A stretch of 41,207 nucleotides of DNA, taken from the NCBI GenBank assembly GCA_027335345.1, contig DAHWOF010000174.1:1-41207 (forward strand), in the 5' to 3' direction. Both the position numbers and the translations under genes were made by a program. Shown here piece after piece: positions 17,335-26,530 of the stretch. Origin of the DNA: Granulicella sp. Lineage in GTDB: Bacteria > Acidobacteriota > Terriglobia > Terriglobales > Acidobacteriaceae. The notes below the pieces were generated by a model. It worked only from the letters and a program-made list of their open reading frames with translations, was not told where the DNA came from and made no database searches. Position 1 is the stretch's first letter, and each line of letters opens with the position of its first letter.

Positions 17335-18210
17335 ATGATGACTGACCCATACACGCGAGCCGCTGCGGCTGCCGAGTCCATCCGCTCCAGGGCTCGGGAA
17401 CGGCCTACCCTGGCGATCATACTGGGCTCCGGGCTGGGAGAGTTTGCGCGTGAAGTGGAGAATGCCACCGCCATCGACTACGCGGAGATTCCGGGCTGGC
17501 CGATATCGACAGTAGAAGGCCATAGCGGCAAACTCATCCTTGGAACCATCCTCGGAGTCCGCGTGGCGGTGATGCAGGGGCGCGTGCATGCCTACGAGGG
17601 TTACTCCATGAACGAGGTAACCTTCCCCATGCGAGTGCTCGGACTACTGGGATGCACTGCAGCCATTGTCACCAACGCCGCCGGCGGAATCAACACAAGC
17701 TACAGCACAGGAACCCTGGTCAGCATCAGTGACCATATCAACCTGACCGGAAGCAACGCCGCGCTGGGACCAAACGAGCCGCGCTTCGCCATAAAACCGG
17801 GCGCCGGCCAAAGGTTTTTCGATATGTCCACAGCCTACTCGCCACGCCTGCGCGCCCTGGCGCATGCCGAAGCGGAGCGGCAGAAGATCCCTCTGCCGGA
17901 GGGTGTCTATCTGGCCGTGCTCGGGCCAAGCTTCGAAACTCCTGCGGAGATCCGCGCCTTCCGCAAGCTGGGAGCGGATCTGGTGGGAATGAGCACTGTG
18001 CATGAGGTGCTGGTGGCCAGGCACATGGGAATGGAAGTGCTGGGCATCTCCCTGGTCACCAACATGGCGGCCGGCATCGTGGCCCAACCCATCGATCACC
18101 GCGAGGTGATGGAGATTGGCCGGAGGGCAGCCGTGCAGTTCACCAACTTAATCAAGGCGCTCCTGCCCCAGGTGGCCTCAGCAGTCGCCGAAGACGCCTC
18201 CGCTGGATAA
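17335..18210 (+). CDS. punA: purine-nucleoside phosphorylase, trimeric (NP-II) type
   Basis: The enzyme splits inosine and guanosine with phosphate. Signatures are LAIILGSGLGEFA (phosphate loop), VEGHSGKL, GRVHAYEGYSM, VTNAAGGI, GPSFETPAEIRA and VGMSTVHEVLVARHMG. The ATG at 17335 is preceded by AAGGGAGAGATA, an excellent ribosome site. The frame is open to 17287, but that lead lacks one. The 291-residue length fits low-mass trimeric enzymes. It is last in the nucleoside cluster and converges with the lipoprotein gene across 68 bases. Confidence 0.93.
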   Translation: MMTDPYTRAAAAAESIRSRARERPTLAIILGSGLGEFAREVENATAIDYAEIPGWPISTVEGHSGKLILGTILGVRVAVMQGRVHAYEGYSMNEVTFPMRVLGLLGCTAAIVTNAAGGINTSYSTGTLVSISDHINLTGSNAALGPNEPRFAIKPGAGQRFFDMSTAYSPRLRALAHAEAERQKIPLPEGVYLAVLGPSFETPAEIRAFRKLGADLVGMSTVHEVLVARHMGMEVLGISLVTNMAAGIVAQPIDHREVMEIGRRAAVQFTNLIKALLPQVASAVAEDASAG

Positions 18211-18278
18211 GTCCCGTAACCCCAGGCGCCTGACTTCAGCGGGGATGGAGAGGGCAGCATCCTCGCGCCATCAGGATC

Positions 18279-19823
18279 CTAAAACATATTGCTGGGCCGC
18301 ATCACCACCGATTGTGCGGCGATGATCCGGCCGCCTCCGCTGCCGGCCGCCGGAAACAGCCATCCCTCGACCGAGACGAACTCGTCCGCCATCAAGCCGT
18401 CATAGCTCTCAGGATTGAATCCCGTATAACTGGTCTGGCTGGTTGTATCCACATTGAAGGTGGAGACAGCCCTGGACATCATCGGCCACGGCGCAAAGAA
18501 CATTCCGCCGTTCTCGTTCTGTCCCAGCACAAAGCTCATATTCGAGGAGTCCAGTGAGGTGATCGTCCCCGTCATCTGACTCGGTTCCAGCTCAACGGCC
18601 GATGCGGTAAACGTAAGCGACGGCGGAGGTCCCCACATGTTCATTCCCATCCCGGAACTCGTACCTGGACTCAGCGTACCCTGCTGCTCTGTGACGTTTA
18701 CGGTCTGGCCCACCGTCAGACTCGCCGGACCAGAGAAGCTCAGCCCTGCCGGCATGGTGTAGCCGCTGTCATCGATCGCGTACGTCGCGCCACTCGCTAA
18801 ATTGACGGTCGCCTCCCCGCCCAGCGGGAATCCCATCGCATCCGCGAAGTTATCGTGCAGGATCATCACGAAGCCAGTGGGAGGCGCACTCGCCGTGCTC
18901 GAGGACGGAATCAGGCGGATCACGGTGCCTTGCACCGTCACCGCCGCCGCTTGCTGGACATAGGTCACCGCGCTCGCCGTCAGTGTGCCGTTGGTTCCCA
19001 GGCCCGCAATCTGCGTCTGCACCACCTGACCCTGCGCCAGACAGCTCAGCCCCTGCGTGGAACAAGCGCTCGTGGGGAAGTTGCTGAAGGTCGTTGAGCT
19101 TGTCGTGTCAATGGTAAACGTCCGCCCCCACGCCGTCTGCAGGGTGAACTGGTTACTGTTGGCGCTTACCGTCTCCACCGTACCGGTAAGGGACCCAAAC
19201 TGCTGTGGGGTGGGGACAGGCGGCAGCTCAGACGCCGTCACGCCGTTCGCCACGCTCAGATTCACGGAGAGATCCGACTGGATCACCGTGTTCAAGTGGA
19301 AGTGAATCGCAAACCCGAGCGGTGAGCCGGAACTTATCGTCACCGGAAAGGGCGACGAGGAGATGGACAGCGACGACGAACTGCTAGCGAGAGTCGGCGT
19401 GAGCTGGCAGACGCTGCCGACCGCGCACGTGCTCCCCAGGGACGAATCGGACTGGTTGTAGATCACCAGCTCGGGGTTCGCAAAGGTCAGGTTCAGGCTG
19501 TTGTAGATCCCCGCCGCCACGTTGGCCGTGCTCAAGAACGCTGACAGCGCTTGCAGTTGTGTCACATCTACCTCAATCGGCGTGCCGCTGTTCAACAGCG
19601 AAACCGACGTCCCAGAGGTTGACATCAGCGAGGCGCCCGTAAGGCTCACCTGAAAAAACAACACCGATACGCCGGCCGGTGGATCGTCCGTCATCGAGAT
19701 GGACACGGGCGCTGTATCGGCCGTCGCGCTCGTCATCGAGTTTGTCATGTTCGAGCTGCATCCTGCCAATAGCGCGACCATCGCGGCGGAGACAAAGCCT
19801 AGAAGAGCAATCTTCCCAGTCAT
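18279..19823 (-). CDS. secreted lipoprotein, DUF4382- and DUF5666-like
   Basis: The 514-residue product begins with a lipoprotein signal, with the lipobox LLAGC near residue 22. Residues about 35-200 resemble DUF4382, starting with VSISMTDDPPAG. After a proline hinge come repeated beta-rich segments like DUF5666, starting at GSLTGTVETVSANSNQFTL and recurring twice. Serine, threonine and alanine are very abundant, as in exported surface proteins. The ATG at 19823 is preceded by AAGGAGGAGA; an in-frame start 21 bases earlier would overlap this site. The function of both domains is unknown; I infer only an outer-surface or periplasmic location. Confidence 0.85.
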   Translation of the reverse strand: MTGKIALLGFVSAAMVALLAGCSSNMTNSMTSATADTAPVSISMTDDPPAGVSVLFFQVSLTGASLMSTSGTSVSLLNSGTPIEVDVTQLQALSAFLSTANVAAGIYNSLNLTFANPELVIYNQSDSSLGSTCAVGSVCQLTPTLASSSSSLSISSSPFPVTISSGSPLGFAIHFHLNTVIQSDLSVNLSVANGVTASELPPVPTPQQFGSLTGTVETVSANSNQFTLQTAWGRTFTIDTTSSTTFSNFPTSACSTQGLSCLAQGQVVQTQIAGLGTNGTLTASAVTYVQQAAAVTVQGTVIRLIPSSSTASAPPTGFVMILHDNFADAMGFPLGGEATVNLASGATYAIDDSGYTMPAGLSFSGPASLTVGQTVNVTEQQGTLSPGTSSGMGMNMWGPPPSLTFTASAVELEPSQMTGTITSLDSSNMSFVLGQNENGGMFFAPWPMMSRAVSTFNVDTTSQTSYTGFNPESYDGLMADEFVSVEGWLFPAAGSGGGRIIAAQSVVMRPSNMF

Positions 19824-19932
19824 GGGATCTCCTCCTTGCGCCAAGCCAGGGCAATTTGCCTACCGCGCAGCATCGACGCATCCCCGCGCCCATGCCGCAT
19901 ACACAGGCCTGGCGCCAATGGTAGAACTTGAA

Positions 19933-19938
19933 ATTATA
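19933..19938 (-). promoter_or_regulatory. possible -10 box (TATAAT) for the lipoprotein gene
   Basis: A perfect TATAAT on the minus strand lies 110 bases before the lipoprotein ATG, but no convincing -35 box is seen at 16-18 bases. Nothing else recognisable is in the 263-base gap to lemA. Confidence 0.3.
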
Positions 19939-20086
19939 GACGCGGATCTCGAATACAGGGTTGCAGACCTGCCCGCCGCTTGCTCCTAAAGGAACCCTCC
20001 GAACGCGCTCTCTCGAAAAGGAACACGCTGGTCGACTCGGGCCGCCCCACGGGTTCTGGCGTGACATCCGCGAATCGCCGAGCCCC

Positions 20087-20671
20087 CTACTTTCCGAAGT
20101 CGACCGTAGGCGCCGTCGCGTTGGCCGGATTCCCCTTGAAGTACTCGTCGCGGTAGTGGAAACCCGCCATGTTGGCCCAGATGCTATTCGGGAACTGGCG
20201 GATGTACACGTTATAAGCCTCCAGCGCTTTGTTGTAACGCTGGCGCTCCACAGCGATGCGGTTCTCTGAGCCGGCCAATTCGTCTTCCAGGCGCATGAAC
20301 TGCTCGTTGCCCTTTAGATCGGGATACTCCTCCTGCAAGCGATAGAGGGGGATCAGAGCGGCATCCAGCTTGGTGTTGGCCTGGATGCTGCTGGCACGGT
20401 CAGAAGACGCTGCCAGAACGCCGGCGCGCGCATTGGCGATGTTGGTCAGCACCGTCTCCTCCTCACCCACGTAGCCTTTGACGCTGGCTACCAGGTTGGG
20501 AATCAGGTCCAGACGGCGCTGCTGCACCACGTCCACCTGTGAGTAGGCTTGGTCAACATCTTCGTTGAGCTGCACCATCTGGTTCTTCGCTGAGATGTAG
20601 CTGCCAAAGGTGAGGATCACCACCAACAGCAGCATACCGAGCACTCCAAGCACAACCCACAGAGCCTTCAT
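20087..20671 (-). CDS. lemA: LemA family protein
   Basis: The 194-residue product has one N-terminal membrane helix (about 3-25). The LemA helical bundle follows, with the signatures NQMVQLNEDVDQAYSQVDVV, RRLDLIPNLVASVKGY and LQEEYPDLKGNEQFM. The start ATG at 20671 has AAGGGA in front. The same frame is open further up to 20890, but that part runs through the Gly-rich tail of the TPM gene in another register and is not LemA. LemA proteins commonly sit beside TPM-domain genes, as here (73 bases). Their biochemical role is not settled. Confidence 0.93.
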   Translation of the reverse strand: MKALWVVLGVLGMLLLVVILTFGSYISAKNQMVQLNEDVDQAYSQVDVVQQRRLDLIPNLVASVKGYVGEEETVLTNIANARAGVLAASSDRASSIQANTKLDAALIPLYRLQEEYPDLKGNEQFMRLEDELAGSENRIAVERQRYNKALEAYNVYIRQFPNSIWANMAGFHYRDEYFKGNPANATAPTVDFGK

Positions 20672-20744
20672 CGATGTATTCCCTTTCGCGTCTATCGTAG
20701 TCATGATTTTGATGCCTGATTGATTCCCTTGCCGAGATCCGGGC

Positions 20745-21554
20745 CTACCAATCGCCGCTCGCCCCACCACCACCGGAGCCTCCGCCAAAGCCACCGCCAA
20801 AGTCTCCACCGCCCGAACCATCGCCACCCCCGGAGTCTGCACCTCCGAAGCCACCACCGCCAAAACCTCCACCGCCCCCGAAGCCGCCACCCATCAGGTT
20901 GCCCAGCAGGAACCAGAGCCAGCCACCACCTCCGCCGCCACCCCGGAACATCAGAAGCAGAAGGATCACAAAGAAGAGGATGCCGAACCAGTTGGTGTGG
21001 CGCCGCGATTGCCGCTCGCTGTAGGCGACGTTCGGCATCTCCTGGGGCGGAGACAAAGTCACGTTGGCGTCGGCGGCGATCACGTCCGCAATCTGCTGGA
21101 CTCCGGATTGGATCGCCGGGCCGTATTGTCCCTGCTCCAGCAGCGGATTCATGCTGCGGCGAATGTCGCCCACCTTGGCATCGTTGAGGATGCCCTCCAG
21201 TCCGTAGCCGACTTCGATCCGGTCCTTGTGGTCCTGAATGGCAAACACCATCACGACGCCGCGATCGCTGGACTTTGGACCCACCTTCCAGCGATCCTCC
21301 AACTCCGTGGTCCAGGGATCGATATCCTGGCCGTCGAGAGACTTCACCGTGACCACCTCAATGGTGGCATGAGCCCGTGAGTACACCTGCCAGGCGATGT
21401 CTTCGATGTTCTCCTTGGACGCCGGGTCGATCACTCCCGCAAAATCACTGACGTAGCTGGTAGGCTTGGGAAGCTTGTCCGGCGACTCCGCAAATGCATG
21501 ATTTGCAAACGCAAACAGCAGCAGAAGACTCAGGAGTTGTCGAGCACCGGTCAC
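20745..21554 (-). CDS. TPM-domain (YgcG-like) protein with Gly-rich tail
   Basis: The 269-residue product has a signal peptide ending at about AFA (residue 22) and a TPM domain (about 30-160) with YVSDFAGVID, RGVVMVFAIQDHKDRIEVGYGLEG and related segments. A membrane helix follows (about 188-203), then a tail of glycine runs with Phe, Asp and Ser to the end. The start is GTG with no Shine-Dalgarno sequence, and a TAGAAT box lies six bases upstream. TPM proteins of this kind have been linked to membrane or photosystem upkeep; the substrate is unknown. It is upstream of lemA on the same strand and probably co-transcribed. Confidence 0.9.
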   Translation of the reverse strand: MTGARQLLSLLLLFAFANHAFAESPDKLPKPTSYVSDFAGVIDPASKENIEDIAWQVYSRAHATIEVVTVKSLDGQDIDPWTTELEDRWKVGPKSSDRGVVMVFAIQDHKDRIEVGYGLEGILNDAKVGDIRRSMNPLLEQGQYGPAIQSGVQQIADVIAADANVTLSPPQEMPNVAYSERQSRRHTNWFGILFFVILLLLMFRGGGGGGGWLWFLLGNLMGGGFGGGGGFGGGGFGGADSGGGDGSGGGDFGGGFGGGSGGGGASGDW

Positions 21555-21560
21555 AGGAAG

Positions 21561-21566
21561 ATTCTA
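21561..21566 (-). promoter_or_regulatory. putative -10 box (TAGAAT) of the TPM gene, leaderless layout
   Basis: On the minus strand TAGAAT ends six bases before the GTG start, the spacing expected if transcription begins at the start codon itself. No Shine-Dalgarno sequence is present. Confidence 0.45.
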
Positions 21567-21694
21567 CGCCAGAAACCCAGCCGAGACGCCGCATAGAACA
21601 GGAGGCCGGAATGGCAACCTGAGGCCTTCACAGGCGCACAGACATTGATCCCTTTTCTTCTTCCGATACGCTCAACTCCCTTGCTTCTACCCTG

Positions 21695-21700
21695 TATCCT
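21695..21700 (+). promoter_or_regulatory. putative -10 box (TATCCT) of the oligopeptidase gene
   Basis: TATCCT ends five bases before the ATG at 21706. No ribosome site lies in front of this ATG. Two further in-frame ATGs (21718, 21727) follow, the first with GGAG nearby, so this box may instead serve a short leader. Confidence 0.35.
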
Positions 21701-21705
21701 TTCTC

Positions 21706-23811
21706 ATGGAGAGCCTGATGGAATCCATGAACGATGCACACTCTGCCGCTGTCGCGCTGCCTGTCGCCGAGCCCGAGCCAACCTCAACCCCGATCCACGG
21801 AACTGAACTGCGGGATGACTACGCCTGGATGCGGCGGAAAGAGGAGCCTCGCGTGCAGGCCTACCTGGAGGCAGAGAACGCCTACACCACCGCCGCGATG
21901 CGCGATACGGAAGAGTTGCAGAAGAAGCTCTATGACGAGATTCTCTCCCACATCAAGGAAGATGATGCCTCGCTTCCCTACCGCGATGGCGCATGGGAAT
22001 ACCTGACCCGAACCGAAAAGGGCAAACAGTACCCCCGTTTCTGCCGGCGGCCTGTCGGCAAACCAGAAGAAGAGACCGTCATCCTGGATGTGAACCTGCT
22101 CGCCGAAGGACGGCCATTCATGGACATCGGCACGATGAGCATCAGTCCGGATGGCAGGCTGCTGGCCTACACCACAGACGAAACAGGATTTCGTCAATAT
22201 CGTCTGGCGATCAAGGATCTCCAGACCGGAACCTTGCTTGAAGATACGGCAGAGCGCGTCGGGACCATCGCCTGGGCGGCGGACTCGGCCACCCTCTTCT
22301 ACACCACGGAAGACGAGCAAACCAAACGCCATGACCACGTCTTCCGTCACGCCCTGGGCAGCTCTCCGTCCAAGGTCTTTCACGAAGAAGACGAGCGCTT
22401 CAACGTTGCCGTGGGTCGAACGCGGGACCGCAAGTACCTTGTACTGGAGTCCGGCAGCCATACCACCAGCGAGGCCTGGCTTCTCCCGTCTACAGAACCG
22501 AATGCGGCGTTTCGCCTGGTGGCAGGCCGTGTGGACGATGAGGAGTATGACGTCGATCACCGCGAAGGTTATCTCTACAGTCGCACCAACCATGGCGCGG
22601 AGCAGTTTCGCCTGATGCGGACACGGGTGACGGATACCGGACGCGAGCACTGGACAGAAGTCCTGCCGGAGCGCAAGGACGCCCCGCTCGATGATGTCGA
22701 CCTCTTCCGAGATTTTCTGGTCGCCAGCTATCGGGAGCGCGGTCTACCCCTGCTGCGCGTCTATTCGCTCCATGGAGATGGGCTTCCAGGGCAGTACAAT
22801 GACATTCGCTTCCCTGACCCGGCTTACGAGGCCGATGGCGACGTGAACAAGGATTTTGCAGCCACTACCTACCGTTATGCTTACCAGTCGCTGGTGCGGC
22901 CACCCTCGATCTTTGAATATGACGTGACCACCCACCAGTCCACGCTGCTCAAGGAGCATGAGGTTCCCGGCGGCTTCGATGCGGCGGAATACGCTTCAGA
23001 GCGGCTCTGGTTCCGCGCCCAGGACGGAGTCGAGGTTCCCATCTCTCTGGTCTACCGGCGAGACCTCTTCCGCAAGGATGGTACTGCGCCGCTCTATGTC
23101 TACGGCTATGGCTCCTACGGACATGCGCTTCCACTGGGATTCAGCCCCGCCCGGCTGGCCCTTTTGGACCGCGGACTGGTTATGGCCTATGCACATATCC
23201 GCGGCGGTGGCGAGTTGGGAGATCCCTGGCACGACGCCGGCAAGATGATGCAGAAGCAAAACACTTTTACTGACTTTATCGCTGCCGTGGAGTTTCTGAT
23301 CCGCGAAGGGTACGGCGATCCCCGACGCGTTGCAATTGAAGGCGGAAGCGCCGGCGGATTGTTGATGGGCGCCGTGGTGAACATGCGACCGGATCTCTTC
23401 CGCGTCGTGCTGAGCCATGTGCCGTTCGTGGACGTCATGAACACCATGCTGGACGCCACCCTGCCGCTCACCGTCGCCGAGTATGAGGAGTGGGGAAACC
23501 CGAACGAGAAGCCGGCCTTTGATTACATGCTCAGCTACTCGCCCTATGACAATCTGCGCGCCGGCGCTTACCCCGCGATGCTGGTCAAGACCAGTTGGAA
23601 TGACTCGCAGGTCATGTACTGGGAACCGGCCAAGTATGTTGCCAAACTCCGCACCCTGAAGACGAACGATGCCCCGTTGCTGCTACATGTCAACATGGAT
23701 GCAGGGCACGGCGGCTCCAGCGGACGCTATGACTACCTGAAAGAGATCGCCTTCGACGACGCCTTCCTGCTCCGCGAGTTGGGCGTGGAGAGCGGCGACC
23801 ATCCCCGGTAG
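21706..23811 (+). CDS. ptrB: oligopeptidase B, S9 family serine peptidase
   Basis: Oligopeptidase B cleaves short peptides after Arg or Lys. The beta-propeller gate (about residues 85-420) precedes the alpha/beta-hydrolase catalytic domain. The triad is readable: S548 in GGSAGGLLMG, D633 in WNDSQVMYWEP and H668 in MDAGHGGSSGR. The N-terminal YAWMR motif is present. The 701-residue length fits. The start may be any of three ATGs within eight codons. No signal peptide is seen, so a cytoplasmic role is likely. It converges with the ABC exporter gene across 129 bases. Confidence 0.94.
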   Translation: MESLMESMNDAHSAAVALPVAEPEPTSTPIHGTELRDDYAWMRRKEEPRVQAYLEAENAYTTAAMRDTEELQKKLYDEILSHIKEDDASLPYRDGAWEYLTRTEKGKQYPRFCRRPVGKPEEETVILDVNLLAEGRPFMDIGTMSISPDGRLLAYTTDETGFRQYRLAIKDLQTGTLLEDTAERVGTIAWAADSATLFYTTEDEQTKRHDHVFRHALGSSPSKVFHEEDERFNVAVGRTRDRKYLVLESGSHTTSEAWLLPSTEPNAAFRLVAGRVDDEEYDVDHREGYLYSRTNHGAEQFRLMRTRVTDTGREHWTEVLPERKDAPLDDVDLFRDFLVASYRERGLPLLRVYSLHGDGLPGQYNDIRFPDPAYEADGDVNKDFAATTYRYAYQSLVRPPSIFEYDVTTHQSTLLKEHEVPGGFDAAEYASERLWFRAQDGVEVPISLVYRRDLFRKDGTAPLYVYGYGSYGHALPLGFSPARLALLDRGLVMAYAHIRGGGELGDPWHDAGKMMQKQNTFTDFIAAVEFLIREGYGDPRRVAIEGGSAGGLLMGAVVNMRPDLFRVVLSHVPFVDVMNTMLDATLPLTVAEYEEWGNPNEKPAFDYMLSYSPYDNLRAGAYPAMLVKTSWNDSQVMYWEPAKYVAKLRTLKTNDAPLLLHVNMDAGHGGSSGRYDYLKEIAFDDAFLLRELGVESGDHPR

Positions 23812-23940
23812 GCATCCGTTCATCCACGCATCGCCAAACTTTGGCTGCCTGTGGGGTAGACCCATCCTCGCTTTGGGAGCGCGGCGGTAGGTAAAACCAT
23901 CGATACCAGCTCTATTATCTTCACGTAACCAGCCCACCCC

Positions 23941-25836
23941 TCACGCCGGGATCGTATCGCCCTCGCCGGGAGCCAGGAAAAGGTTCGCCTCCAGGTTGTG
24001 CTGCCGGTCATAGAGGTCGCGGTAACGTCCGTTAAGTTGATAGAGCGTCTCATGGTTCCCGCGCTCCACGATGCGCCCCTCTTCGACCACCAGAATCTGG
24101 TCGGCGCGCCGGATGGTGGAGAGCCGGTGAGCGATGACAAAGGTCGTCCGGCCTTGCATCAGGTAGCTCAGGCCATGCTGAATCAGAGCCTCGGACTCGG
24201 AGTCCAGCGAGCTGGTAGCCTCGTCCAGAATCAGAATCCGCGGGTCGGCAAGGATAGCGCGGGCAATGGACAGCCGCTGCCGCTGCCCTCCTGAGAGCTT
24301 CACGCCGCGCTCTCCAACCACAGTGTCGTAGCCCTCGGGAAAGCGTTCGGCAAACTCGTCCACTCGAGCGATCCTGCACGCCCGGAGAAACGCCTCTTCA
24401 TCGGCCCCGGGGCGGGAGAACTTCACGTTCTCGCGGATGGTTCCATCAAAGAGAAATGTCTCCTGGAGCACCACACCCAGTTGCTTGCGGAAGCTGGAGA
24501 GCCTCACCGCAGCCAGGTCATGCCCATCGACGAGGACAGCTCCGGATTCGGCGGTGTGAAAGCCGCAGATCAGCGAGATGATGGTGGACTTGCCAGAGCC
24601 GCTGGAACCTACCAGAGCGGTCACGGTTCCATGCGGAGCCACGAAGTTGATGTTGTGGAGAACCGGCTTTCCCGCCGTGTAGGAGAAGCTGACATCGTCG
24701 AAGCGAACGTCGCCTGTCAGCGTTCCGAGCTCGATCTGGCGAGCTGGATGGATGTCTTCTTCCATCTCGTCCATGATCTCGCGCGTTCGGTCCAGGCCGG
24801 CCATCGCCTCCGTCAGTTGCGTTCCAATGGCCACCAGTTGCACCACCGGCGCGGTCATGAAGGCGAGCATCATCACATAGGAAAAGTAACCCCCGGCGGT
24901 GAGCTTGCCTGCCGCGTTCAGATGCGCGCCCATGTACATCACCAGCGCTCCCACAATGCCCAGGATCACCGTCGAGGAGAGCGTCATCAAGGACTGCGCT
25001 GTCAACGAGCTGATCACATTCTGAAGCAGGCGGCTGACCCCAGCGGCAAAGACATGGGACTCACTCTCTTCTGCGTGATAACCCTTCACCACGCGCACGC
25101 CTCCCAGAGACTCCGTAAGACGTCCCGTCACCTCGGCGTTGATCTTGGCTCTCTCTCGAAAGATCGGGCGAATGGTCTTGAAGGCCTTTTGCAGCACCAG
25201 AGCAAAGGCCGTCATCACCACGGCCGCCAGCAGCGTCATGCTCACTGAGACGTACATCAGGTAAGTAAACGCGAAGATGGCGGTCAGGACGCCGCCGACA
25301 AAGTCCACAATCCCCGTGCCAATCAGGTTCCGAACGCCTTCGACATCGTTCATGATCCGCGCGACCAATGTGCCGGTGCGATTCTCGTCGTAAAAGGAGA
25401 CGGAGAGCCTGCCAACATGACGCTGAACCCGCACGCGGAGCTCGGCAATCAAGCGCTGACCCTCCTTGGAGAGCAGTTGCGTCAGCGTGTAAGAGGTGAT
25501 GCCCTGCACCAGCGTGGCGCAAAGAACCGCCCCAACGATCCACGGAAGCAGGGCGTAGTGGCGCTTGTTGAACACCTGGTCGATCAGGGGACGGAAAGAG
25601 GCTGGCAGCACCAGGGCGCAGATGCGATTGACGATCATCAGCAGGAAGCAGCCGGCCAGCAACAGGCGCCGCGGCCTGATCAGCCCCCAAATCTCCGGCC
25701 ACACGTCCTTGAGCTTCGGCTTGGGGCGCTGCGAACTGAGATCCGCGGAGATGGAGCGGCCGGGGTGACTTGAGTTTTTTTCCGCAGAACGCATCCGGTG
25801 ACCTCCGCCCAGGCTGGAACCTCCAAAGCTTGCCAT
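23941..25836 (-). CDS. MsbA-like ABC exporter, fused membrane and ATPase domains
   Basis: The 631-residue half-transporter has six membrane helices (about 50-350) and an ATPase domain (about 380-615). The ATPase domain carries the Walker A GSSGSGKST, the signature LSGGQRQRLS, the Walker B ILILDEATSS and the H-loop IAHRLSTI. It would act as a homodimer exporting a lipid, peptide or drug; MsbA-type lipid A flipping is possible but not shown. The ATG at 25836 has GAGGAGG in front. The longer frame to 25932 overlaps the upstream gene and lacks such a site. It follows a small membrane-protein gene by 40 bases. Confidence 0.92.
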   Translation of the reverse strand: MASFGGSSLGGGHRMRSAEKNSSHPGRSISADLSSQRPKPKLKDVWPEIWGLIRPRRLLLAGCFLLMIVNRICALVLPASFRPLIDQVFNKRHYALLPWIVGAVLCATLVQGITSYTLTQLLSKEGQRLIAELRVRVQRHVGRLSVSFYDENRTGTLVARIMNDVEGVRNLIGTGIVDFVGGVLTAIFAFTYLMYVSVSMTLLAAVVMTAFALVLQKAFKTIRPIFRERAKINAEVTGRLTESLGGVRVVKGYHAEESESHVFAAGVSRLLQNVISSLTAQSLMTLSSTVILGIVGALVMYMGAHLNAAGKLTAGGYFSYVMMLAFMTAPVVQLVAIGTQLTEAMAGLDRTREIMDEMEEDIHPARQIELGTLTGDVRFDDVSFSYTAGKPVLHNINFVAPHGTVTALVGSSGSGKSTIISLICGFHTAESGAVLVDGHDLAAVRLSSFRKQLGVVLQETFLFDGTIRENVKFSRPGADEEAFLRACRIARVDEFAERFPEGYDTVVGERGVKLSGGQRQRLSIARAILADPRILILDEATSSLDSESEALIQHGLSYLMQGRTTFVIAHRLSTIRRADQILVVEEGRIVERGNHETLYQLNGRYRDLYDRQHNLEANLFLAPGEGDTIPA

Positions 25837-25876
25837 TGGCCTCCTCGAAAGAGTGAAAGGTTGAGCCCCTCGAATC

Positions 25877-26260
25877 CTAAATGGCTCCAGAGCGCCGTGC
25901 GGCGATGAAGCTGCGCACGCAGAGCAGAACAAATACCAGACAAAGCACCGCCATTAACAGTTGCTCATGCGTGGCCGCGGGATGGGCGAGTGGTATCTCG
26001 CCGCCATGAGACTTGATCAGGTCCCGGGTAGCCATAAACCCCGGAAAGAGAAATCCAAGCAACCCAATGGTAACGGCAATATGCATGTAGAGCTTCCGTT
26101 TGGAGGCGTCCTCAGAGGTAGCCAGCTTGGCCAGAACAGCCAGCGCAAGCCCGAACCACACCGGGATCAGCGAGGTGGGATGAACCGAACCTGTGGTCAA
26201 AAAGTAGAAGACGCCAACTCCAGTAAGGACGGCTCCGAAGTAAAAGGTGATGCGCGACAT
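25877..26260 (-). CDS. four-helix membrane protein, function unknown
   Basis: The 127-residue product has four hydrophobic segments (about 3-24, 30-47, 57-77 and 97-118) joined by short polar loops. I do not recognise a family. The ATG at 26260 is preceded by AAGGAGTCTT, a near-perfect ribosome site, so the longer in-frame start at 26299 is rejected. It is 40 bases upstream of the ABC exporter on the same strand and may be co-transcribed. The 270-base gap above it, up to the Sco gene, shows nothing I can name. Confidence 0.8.
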   Translation of the reverse strand: MSRITFYFGAVLTGVGVFYFLTTGSVHPTSLIPVWFGLALAVLAKLATSEDASKRKLYMHIAVTIGLLGFLFPGFMATRDLIKSHGGEIPLAHPAATHEQLLMAVLCLVFVLLCVRSFIAARRSGAI

Positions 26261-26530
26261 AAGACTCCTTTCCGAGGGGGGAGAGTGAAAGCAGGTCAAT
26301 CACAGAAATATTCAGAAGCTTGAGGAGAAGAAGATGAAGAGATCATACAAAAGAACGGAAGCAACGGATCGACGCCAGTAAGGGAGAAACAAGGGTGCTG
26401 AAACGGCTAAGTGAGGGCACGGAACAGATCAGATCTCGGTCCACGTCAGGTCAGCCCATTGGATGCTTTCCCTTGCCGATTAGGTGCGAATGCGCCCGAG
26501 GTTCAGCAGGCGCCGGCGCCATAACCCCAC

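Noticed and set aside
18211-18278. Short stem (GGATG/CATCC) between punA and the lipoprotein gene as terminator
   Set aside because: Only five base pairs with a long loop and no U-run.
20672-20890. N-terminal extension of LemA
   Set aside because: Reads through the Gly codons of the TPM gene in another register; a good ribosome site exists at the shorter start.
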